Translations under genes and position numbers: made by a program
The notes under the pieces: model-generated
Database searches by the model: none
Told to the model about the DNA's origin: nothing
What the model saw: only the letters and a program-made list of their open reading frames with translations
Shown: piece after piece, positions 9,725 through 17,852 of the stretch
Layout: every line of letters starts with the position of its first letter
How positions within the stretch are numbered: the first letter of the stretch is position 1
Assembly: GCA_910592005.1 (NCBI GenBank)
Contig: CAJVPP010001795.1
Span: forward strand, 1-17,852
Length of the DNA stretch: 17,852 nt
Direction of reading: 5' to 3'
DNA from: Funneliformis mosseae
Lineage: Eukaryota; Glomeromycota; Glomeromycetes; Glomerales; Glomeraceae

Positions 9725-10467
9725 ATGAATCGTTCTCTTATCAATACTTTAAGACGAACAAACCTTCATAGAAATAATTTAATAATATTCTCAAGAACTT
9801 CTTTTATTTATTCGAGATATTTTTCTACAACAAAAAATCCTAAAACAAACGAAATAACTACTACAACCAAAAAATATGAACAAGCTTCAAATCGCGAGGT
9901 TACTTGGTCAAAAAATCAAAGAACAAGGAAAGATGCTATGATAGGACCTCGTTTTGAACAACTTGATCTTGAAGCACAGGTAAATATATAATCTTTGTAT
10001 ATAAATTTATTATTATTTTTGTTTTTTAGAAAAAAAATTTATATATGTATACATTTGTATAGCCGAGGCCTTTGGCTGCAATTGAATTAATTGCTGAAGA
10101 GCCAATTCATTATGTAGAAGGAAGGATTGCAGTTTGTCATGGAGGTAAATTTTTTTAAATTATGATTATAAAAAAAAAAAGAAAAAGTAATTAATATTTT
10201 TTTTTTTTTTTAGGTGGAGGTGCTTTAGGCCATCCACAAGTTTATATAAACTTGGTATAGTATCATTTATATAACATCAATTTGATTTAATTCTTACACC
10301 TTTGATTACAACTTTTTTCCATCTAAAGGATCAACCAGGAGCTCATTCTTGCGGATACTGTAAGTGATTCATTTTGTTTCTATTTATATCTTTTATTATA
10401 CTTTAAAAAAAAATTTTTCATTTTTTTAATAGGTGGAATAAGATTTGAACGAAAACATCATCATTAA
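9725..10467 (+). CDS. NDUFS6: Mitochondrial complex I NDUFS6-type zinc-binding subunit (5 exons)
   Basis: 147-aa precursor of the 13-kDa accessory subunit of NADH:ubiquinone oxidoreductase (complex I), which works at the matrix arm and is needed for assembly. Exons: 9725–9979, 10063–10144, 10214–10254, 10329–10359, 10433–10467, all joined in frame with GT–AG introns of 69–83 nt. Residues 1–36 are rich in Arg, Ser and Asn with few acids and end RYFSTT, a typical mitochondrial presequence and cleavage context. The C-terminal domain has the family signature VCHGGGGALGHPQVYINLD … CGYCGIRF, with zinc ligands C110, H119, C134 and C137. It ends in three histidines, as I recall for animal NDUFS6. The start is the only upstream ATG compatible with a presequence. 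AATAAA lies 33 nt after the stop. Divergent from the NASP-like gene. Confidence 0.95.
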
Positions 10468-10499
10468 TATTTTATATCAATTGGTAATTTATTCAATTT

Positions 10500-10509
10500 A
10501 ATAAATAAA
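10500..10509 (+). terminator. Poly(A) signal of NDUFS6
   Basis: Two overlapping AATAAA hexamers lie 33–42 nt after the NDUFS6 stop, followed by a T-rich stretch. Position and sequence fit a cleavage/polyadenylation signal, although A-rich hexamers are common in this genome. Confidence 0.5.
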
Positions 10510-10712
10510 ATTTTTATTATAACAATATTCTCAAGTTGATATCTTTTAGTCACATCAATCATAAATTATATATGAGATTTGTGAAATTAAAAAAGATAAT
10601 TCATGTAATTTACTTATAATTTTTAATCAAAAAAAAAAAAATACAAATAATGAAAAAAAAAGTTTTAAATCAAAATAAAGGATAATATGAATAATTTATG
10701 CTAAGATATAAA

Positions 10713-10787
10713 GATAATAATGATAATAATGATAAATGATAATAATAATAATGATAAAATAATAATGATAATAAATGATATAATAAA
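10713..10787. repeat. GATAAT/AAT microsatellite
   Basis: Imperfect run of GATAATAAT, GATAAAT and AATAAT units, followed by an A-rich tail. It sits between the 3' ends of NDUFS6 and the RBMS-like gene. Confidence 0.8.
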
Positions 10788-10801
10788 AAAAGAAAAAAGA
10801 A

Positions 10802-10827
10802 ATCCTATCTTATGATCCTATCTTATG
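10802..10827. repeat. 13-bp tandem duplication
   Basis: ATCCTATCTTATG is present twice back to back (10802–10814, 10815–10827), followed by a third ATC. It directly follows the GATAAT microsatellite. Confidence 0.85.
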
Positions 10828-11839
10828 ATCATATACCCGAGTCATATAATTAAGTCGAGAGAAAAAATTGATTTTAAGAGGATTTCTAAAAAAATATATT
10901 CAGATATTCTATTAAATCTGCCCTGATCAAACAAAATATTATCTCGTTTGGTAAATCGCTTTAAATAAATTCTTATTTTTTTTGGTGTTTGGCCCTTTTA
11001 CCTTAGGTATCGAAGAAATCAAATATATTAATTACTTGAATATAAAACTTTAACGTAAAAGGAGAAATTCATCTTACTTCACAAATTTTAGGTGAGTCCA
11101 AAACCCCAACAGCACCGCTAATATGTAAAAGTACGTACTTTCGATCTGGAGAATAAAATAATAAAATAAAGTCTTTACTAAATAAGCGATTAGCTTATAA
11201 AAAGTGTTATTAAAATCTATTGATTACCCAAGTTTTATTCAAAGAATTATTATAAAAAAAAAATTCTCAAATACGTATCAATGATTTTGCTAGTTAATCG
11301 TCATTATATACAAATGAAAAGGGAGTGACAGCGGTTATCGAGCAAAATTTTAGTAAATTCGCATAATTAACTTGATGGTAACAGGCGTTATAGAAATTTT
11401 TGTTTTTTTTTGCACATAAATTTTGGTTTTCTTCTTTGAAGTCCAATAGGTTAGGTATAAAAGGTTCATTGTAATTAAAAAGAAAATCATTTGGTCAAAT
11501 AAGATATAGGTACATGAAAATAAGTCAAAAATTCAGAATTCTTCACAATCAATCTAAAGAAGTCGAAAAAAGGTGGAAGTAAAAAGTGAAATAAAGAAAT
11601 GTTCAAAAAGATATTACTATGACGTAAACTAATCGCGCTGGATCTATTCAAAATAAAAGACAAAAAAAAAGGTACAATAATATTTAAAGATAACATATTA
11701 GAAATACATTATGTTACAAGAATTGAAATATTCCGGATATAAAACTACGCAAAAAAATAAAATAAAAACCCACCCTTTAACCCACCAAAAATCTCACCTA
11801 ATGAAATGCCGCTATTTGACAATTATTACGATTTAAAAA
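10828..11839. other. Convergent intergenic region and likely 3'UTR of the RBMS-like gene
   Basis: About 1 kb without a supportable gene. A short open frame on the minus strand (11487–11696) is hydrophobic, follows T-rich sequence and has no recognised domain. The part nearest 11839 probably belongs to the 3'UTR of the minus-strand RBMS-like gene. A perfect 14-bp palindrome, AAAGTACGTACTTT, lies at 11128–11141. The composition is closer to that of the gene island than to the deserts. Confidence 0.5.
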
Positions 11840-14596
11840 TTATTGTTTATCGCCAACTTCGGCACAACCATCCTTATCACTGCCACCATCAACATTTAGT
11901 TTCTTTTGAACTAATTCACTCAATTCTTCTGTAGGATCATTACTACCTCCAGAGTTAGATACATCCTTATTGGTGTTATCTGACTGATTTGAGATTACTA
12001 CAGCGGCAGCCGCAGGCTGCCCTTCTGTTCCTTGATGTTGTTGCGGTAAAACCGGTCCAGGATAAATCGGTTGAAAATATCTTGCCGCAGCATATTGAGG
12101 ACCGAATGTTGGAGAGATTGAACCAGGTGGAAAAGCACTATGTGTTGCGTATAGTGAATGTAATAAACAGTAAACTATTGAAAAATCATTGCACTAAAAG
12201 TGTGTTTATCTTACCCAGCAGGTTGAACTCCCTCTGGGAAATACTGAAGGTAAGCACCAGGTCCTGGTGGTGATCCAGGAGCGGCCATTCCCAGCATATG
12301 CTCAGGAGTAACAGGAACTTGAGACATAATTTGCTATATATTAGGATAATATAAATTAGTGTATGATGGAACATTTGAGCCGTGTGTCTTATTAAAACCC
12401 GGTAAAATTATACTAACTCCGCCTAATGATGCAAACTCGCGTGCTCTCCACATCCGTTTTTTGGCAGTTTGTCCTTTCAACTTCTTTTGTGCCAATGAAT
12501 CAGCAAAACGAACTTGCAAAGGTAAGCCCGCTCCAGGAAGTTGATGTCCATTGAATTTTTGAATGATAGCCAAAGCAGAATCACGATCTTCCATCCTTAC
12601 GCATAAATAATAAGTTTCAGAAGTTAATATTGACATAATATGATAGTGCTCGGGTTATTTTGTTTCCGGATCACTCTGAACATCATTAGGATCTGATGAA
12701 GAATTTAACCAATTATTTTATTGGTTGTACAAACATAAATTTACAGGACATAATTAACTAGGCTGATCCGGAACAATAAATTGAACAGATAGCCGCAACA
12801 AATGAAATTAATCTTTTCTGCAATCCATAAGATTCCTAATCTCGATGTCGCTCATAATTTTGCAATTTCGCAACTGAAGGAAGTAAAAAATTCGAATGAA
12901 AAATACCTGGCAAAACCAACGCCACGACTTGTTCCATTAGTGTCTCTGAGTATCCTGTTAGAAACAACTTTGTGAGGATGGAATAGCTCCTCAAGTTGCT
13001 GTTGTAGGAAAACAACAACAATCAGTTGGCGTTTTTAGGTATTGCTATAATCAAAATAATATGCATTTGCTCTAAACCTGTTCATTCATGTCCAATGGTA
13101 AGTTTGACAAATATATATTTGTTGAAGCCAAATCCTGAAGATTTTTCAATCTTGTACTAAAAGATTCCTATTAATTAACAAACAAACAAGCAAGCGAATA
13201 AACAAAATCATTTATTAAAATTGCAAATTAATCATAATTATTAGTAAACTTCATACAATTAAATGTAAAAATAAAGATAATAAATAAGAACCGCAATCAT
13301 GCTTGTTACACTCACATAACCAACCTTAGCGAAGGAAACTTGCAATCCCAATCGCGTTAATTGTTCAATGGCATGCTTGGCTTGATCTTCAGTTTCATAC
13401 ATCACGAAGCCATAGCCTTTACAATCACCTTGTTTTTGATCGATAATAGCCTTTGAAGAAGTGATGGCACCATATCTATTAAAAAAAAAAAAATTATTAA
13501 AATATATATTTCATATTTCGACTCTAATATATTTATAATGAAATGATATAATATGCTTCATACAATTCCTTTACAAAACAAAAAAAAAATCGGTATAGAA
13601 ATAATTATAATTTGCATGTTCTATGATTTAATCTGTAAATATTTGTAATTATACTAGAAAGATGGGTAATGTGATATCATCCAAATCAATTTTGTTTATA
13701 AAATCGAGAACTTACATGGAACACATAGAATGTAAAGATTCATCGGTGGTGGTATGTGGTAAACCACGAATATAAATATTAGTGGTCTTTGTAGGATTAT
13801 TATAATTAGGGAGATTGGGAATTTGATTAGAACCAGAATTTCTTCTGCCATAATTATAATGAGTTGCTTGAGAACGATTGATTCCACGACTACTATTTAA
13901 AGGACCAACTTTAGGTGAGGGAACTCCTGGACCGGGAAGATATTGAGGAGGTGGAGAGTTAGGAGCAGAGGATGAAGTATGTGAAAGGGTAGGGGAGAGT
14001 GTGTGCAACATCCCGTAAGGAGATTGCGGTGAATATAAATATGGATGCATTGGGGGTGAATGAATTATTCCGGTTGGGCCAACTTGAGGAGACGTAGGAT
14101 AATAAGCTATTGGAGGACTAGTAGCAGTAAAATAAGGACTCAAAGGTTGTGGAGCTAGGGACGGAGAAGTTTGACCTTGAAGAGAGGGTGTTCCAGAATA
14201 TGCAGTACCATAATCGGCGGAATAGAATTGAGAATACTGCGGATGCATTCCATATTGACCATACGCAGCGAAAGCGTTAGGATCACTAACATCATATCCT
14301 GCTGCCATAGCAGCTTGGTATGCCTCAGCAGCGATAGCGGTTTGTTGGTCTACATAACTTTGAGCTGCACCATTGGTATAATAAAAATTTGGTGTCGGTG
14401 ATAAGGGAAGGGAAACGGCAGGATTTGGTGTAGCATTCGAATTATATTCTCCGTGCGCAGTTGTTTTACCGTTATCTTTCTTTTCAGAGTTTGTTTCTTT
14501 TGAATCGTTTCCGGCTGAAGGAGCATTCGTGTTGACATCGATTTGTTTACTTGTTTCCGTAGCCACGGAGTTGGAGGCATCTTTTTGTGTAGTCAT
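11840..14596 (-). CDS. RBMS/MSSP-like RNA-binding protein with two RRMs (7 exons)
   Basis: 602-aa RNA (or single-stranded DNA) binding protein. Exons in transcript order: 14596–13716, 13475–13325, 13167–13078, 12998–12907, 12595–12418, 12333–12215, 12137–11840. Residues 1–268 are low-complexity, rich in Ser, Pro, Tyr, Ala and Gln, with many SP/TP sites and probably disordered. RRM1 follows (RNP2 IYIRGL near 273–278, RNP1 KGYGFVMY at 313–320). RRM2 has RNP2 IYLSNL (362–367) and RNP1 RGVGFARM (399–406). The pair of RRMs follows the animal RBMS1–3/MSSP pattern (NLYIRGLPPHTTDQDL…; TSRGVGFARM) as I remember it. The tail is P/Q/A-rich and ends with an acidic helix. Family roles are in mRNA stability and translation; the target here is unknown. 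Intron 4 is unusually long (311 nt) and holds an inverted repeat. The second intron has two in-frame donors. Domain call firm; the fine family name is less so. Confidence 0.88.
12660..12776. repeat. Inverted repeat inside the long intron 4 of the RBMS-like gene
   Basis: TTGTTTCCGGATCA (12660–12673) is inverted as TGATCCGGAACAA (12764–12776), differing by one T. The arms are about 90 nt apart and contain CCGGATC, rare in this AT-rich background. The host intron is 311 nt, against about 80 nt for most introns here, so a small inserted element is plausible. No clear target-site duplication was seen. Confidence 0.5.
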
Positions 14597-15010
14597 TATT
14601 TGATAAAGTCCTTTTTTGAAAAGTGTGTGTCAAATATTAGAAGATAAAGTAATAGTCGTCGTCTCAAAGACCGTAGATGTATTTTCCCGAAATTTATCTT
14701 ATCTCTTTTTTAAAGAAAACCTTAATATTATGGTTTTTCCTTTCTTTTTGTCTTTACGAAGTTAAACTCGGTGATCAGAATTTTAAATTAGATCTTCGGT
14801 TTAAATGTAAAATAGTAAATAACAGCCGCTTAGTTCCGTCACTATAATTTTTTTCTAAATCGTTAAAAAAAAACTAGTAAAAAATAACTCCGAAGATTCC
14901 TTGGACGGCTTAGGGACAGTCTTTTAGGTCGTCCACTGAAGAGAAAAGTGGGGGCAAGCTGAGGGTGCTGAGTGGGGACGTTAAATCGGAGCCCACCACA
15001 GTCAGTGGAA
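14597..15010 (-). promoter_or_regulatory. Upstream region of the RBMS-like gene with a GC-rich patch
   Basis: This 5' region contains the most GC-rich block of the window (about 14900–15008), with G-runs such as GTGGGGGCAAGC and GAGTGGGGACG and several CG dinucleotides. A 7-bp inverted repeat, CCACTGA (14933–14939) and TCAGTGG (15002–15008), bounds it. The likely role is the core or proximal promoter and 5'UTR of the minus-strand RBMS-like gene. Composition drops abruptly to AT-rich after 15010. Confidence 0.5.
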
Positions 15011-17852
15011 AAAAAAAAAGTGCGTAAAAAATTCAACGATTAAATTGTATTCTTTTCCTGTTTGTGAATTGTGGCTATTAATGCGGAATTGATTTACATG
15101 AAAATTTCCAATTGTATATCCTACTTTTTTTATCCGTTTTTAAGGATGTATCATATTATTAAAATATTATTAATAACCAACCATAGTATATTTAAAATAT
15201 ATTAATAAAAGTATAGAAATATAAACTTTTAGTATTTATATAATAAATAATTTGAAGATTATAAATTTAATTAATAATTCTATTTAAAAATAAATTATTT
15301 AAATTATTTGATAAATTGTTTATAAATAATTAGTATATAAAATTATTCTTTACCTTCTTTAATTTTTTTTTATAGTGATTTTTAATATCTTTCTTATAAT
15401 AAATTAAGATACTACTTTACTAAAATTATATCTTCATTTATAGTATTTTATTGCTTATAAAATTTATGATATTCAGTTTACTATATTAATATTTTATAAT
15501 TCTTATAATAAATTTTAAAAATAATTTTTTACTATATATAATATTAAAATTTTAGTAAAATAATATTATATAGAGATTATCTCTTAGATTATAGGGGTTT
15601 ATAAGCAAATTTACCTGCTTATTTAATAAATTTCCTTTTAATTTACTTTTACAAAAATAAAATTTTTTTAAATTAACTTTATAAATATATATATATTATA
15701 ATAATTTTTATTTTTTAAATTATATACTGTAATAAAAAATTTAAAGTTTATTTATAAGCTAAAAATTTGTAATTTTTAAAAAATTTTTTTATTAATCTTT
15801 AACAAACTTATTAAAATTTACTTTTAACAATATTAATAATAGAATATTATAAACTTTATTATGTAATTAACTTTATTTATTATAATTTTTATGATTATTA
15901 TAATTTATATTAGTAATAAAATGATTTAATTAATTCATAAACATATGAGTCTCCAAGAAATTTTTAAAAAATTATTACAATAAATTTTTTAATACTTAAT
16001 TTTAAAAAAACTTCTTATTAAACTTAAAATTTCTTCTAAATAAATTAATAAAATATTTATTAAACTATATTTTTATATAATTATTAATTTAAAATATAAT
16101 AAAAATTTATATACAATTTATATTAAATAATACAAAAATTTTCTAATATATACTCACATAAAAATTGAGTTAATATATGATTAATCCTTTTTATTATATT
16201 ATACTTTAAAATAATAGACTATTAAATATTATAAGTTAATTTAAATATTATTGAAAGCTAATAGAATACATTTTGTTAATTAATAAAATTAATAAATTAG
16301 AAATAAACTATTATACAAATATTTAAATTTAAATTAGATAGATAAATTAATAAAACTATAATAGAACAAAATTTTAGCATCAATAAAATTGATTTAATAA
16401 TCTAGAATAATAATAATAAAATCTATATTAAAAGAACTATATATAAACATAAAAGTAGAATTAAAATATGAAAAAGGAGAAGATAATTAAGTAAAAATTT
16501 ATGTAAATAATCTATTAAAAGATAAGTAAATATTTATCTTTAACAAATATTTAAAATTATTTAATAAAGAAATTATTATTAGATCATTATTAATAAATCT
16601 ATAGTAAAATAAAAAGTGTTTGTATAGTAAGCTGATTATTAATAATAAAAATAAATTAAACTTTCAAATAATATAGTCAAAATAACTTTAATATTCCTTT
16701 TAAAAGATATAATTTTTTATAATTAATTAAAAAAAAATAAGTAATATTAATAAGTTAAAAAAGATTTATATCAACTAAAGTAACATAATAAAATCTTTAA
16801 ATAAAAAGTAATATTTGATTTTTTTATAATGTATTATCAAATAACAATTAAGATAAGCATTAAATATAGTTATTCTTTTTTATAATCACATCTCTTAAAA
16901 CTAAAAATAAAAAAGTGTAATTATAACAAAAAGTGACTATATAAAAAGAATTTTATATATTATTACTAAGTGTTAATTCTAAAAAGATATAGCTATAAAA
17001 ATATTGTAATTATAAAGGAGTTTATTTATATAGTATTAATAGATATTAGTTCTTATGAAATATATATTTATAATGAGAAATTTATATAATATGATTATAT
17101 AGAAGATAATTAGAAATGCTAATAGTCATGATCATAATCAATCATAATTAATTATAATTGTAACTGATATCAATTAGTCAAAAGCTTCTAACTAACTGAT
17201 TGACTAACTGATTTTAACTAATTTTGACTAATCAATTGACTGACTGACTTGAAACTTAACAATCATGTTTTAAATAGTAAAATATTTTATATTAAAATTA
17301 ACAAAATCAATATTTTATTTTAATTATCTATAAATTAAAATTTTGAAATTTTGAAAAAAAAATTAAAATCTGTAATAATGCTATATTACTATATAAAATT
17401 AACAAAGTAGTTTAAAAAAGTACCATATTAGTATTATTAAAGTAAGAATCAAAATTATAACATTTAGCTAAATTAAAACTTTCTATTAAGCTAAAACTAC
17501 TCAATTATATTACTATTAACTAGTTAATTAATCAGTCAGTTAAAATCAATCAGTTAATCAGTTGATCAGTCAAAGTTTTTTGATTGACCGTTGATTGAAT
17601 ATGACTGACTGTTACTATCATTAAAGATAATATTAACGTGTAATTCTTACAAACTATGACTGTTAGACAGAGTATTCAAGCAGTTTATTCTTTTTAATTG
17701 AGCAGTAATCTTTCAACGGTTTGTAACTTTAATTTAGACAATTTATCAAAAGTATTTATATGATTACAGTGAGTCACAATTCAACAGATTGCCAGTAAAT
17801 TGTATTTATAAATAATGTATTTATTCACGAGTAAAATAATAAAAAGAAAAGA
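15011..17852. other. AT-rich gene-free region, right desert
   Basis: No gene or RNA is supported: all frames close quickly and the sequence is mostly A/T with very few G or C. By eye no CG dinucleotide occurs from 15137 to 17588. The only clear structure is the inverted repeat at 17171–17593. The window ends inside this region. Confidence 0.75.
17171..17593. repeat. Imperfect long inverted repeat built of GACTAA/ACTGATTA words
   Basis: The left arm (17171–17219) contains ACTGATTGACTAACTGATTT. The right arm (17538–17593), read on the other strand, contains ACTGATTAACTGATTGATTT in the same order and also ends in TTTTAACT. The arms are about 50 nt, share most positions and are separated by about 318 nt. 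This looks like the termini of a non-autonomous element or a decayed foldback repeat. No terminal duplication was identified. Confidence 0.5.

Noticed and set aside
11305..11312. TGTATATA on the minus strand, a Pumilio/PUF-type site in the possible RBMS 3'UTR
   Set aside because: A single 8-mer in AT-rich DNA about 530 nt after the stop; no evidence that the UTR reaches it.
11487..11696. 69-codon minus-strand frame downstream of the RBMS-like gene
   Set aside because: Composition reflects T-rich 3'UTR sequence (F/L/S). No motif and no splice partners were evident.
1..17852. CRISPR array, prokaryotic operon, viral or toxin gene
   Set aside because: No regular spacer-repeat array, no bacterial gene structure and no viral or toxin homology is visible. 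All recognised genes are spliced eukaryotic ones.

Overview
The window looks like nuclear DNA of an early-diverging fungus, most likely a Mucoromycota/Glomeromycota relative such as Rhizophagus. This is inferred from the very AT-rich background, intron-dense genes with short introns (mostly 68–90 nt), fungal-type proteins and many small decayed repeats. No prokaryotic or viral gene was recognised.

Layout. 1–5259 is an AT-rich, gene-free stretch with foldback and MITE-like repeats, and I find no CG dinucleotide from 213 to 3860. 5260–15010 is a gene island with four spliced housekeeping-type genes. (1) SKI8/WDR61-like WD40 protein, plus strand, 10 exons, 304 aa. (2) NASP/Hif1/Sim3-like histone chaperone, minus strand, 6 exons, 461 aa, convergent with (1). 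(3) NDUFS6-type complex I subunit, plus strand, 5 exons, 147 aa, divergent from (2). (4) RBMS-like RNA-binding protein with two RRMs, minus strand, 7 exons, 602 aa, convergent with (3). 15011–17852 is a second AT-rich repeat desert, again without CG from 15137 to 17588.

The genes are not an operon or pathway: they cover mRNA turnover, histone supply, respiration and RNA binding. The most notable content is in their splicing. The NASP gene holds an intron (8128–8202) with textbook U12-type AT–AC signals: an ATATCCTTTT donor, a TCCTTGAC branch site and an AC terminus 13 nt further on. The neighbouring SKI8 gene holds a second candidate minor-spliceosome intron (GTATCCTTCC donor, CTTAAC branch, AG acceptor). 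SKI8 also appears to begin with an exon consisting only of the ATG, followed by a GC–AG intron. All exon models were built by hand from reading-frame continuity and remembered family sequence patterns; none was tested against transcripts.
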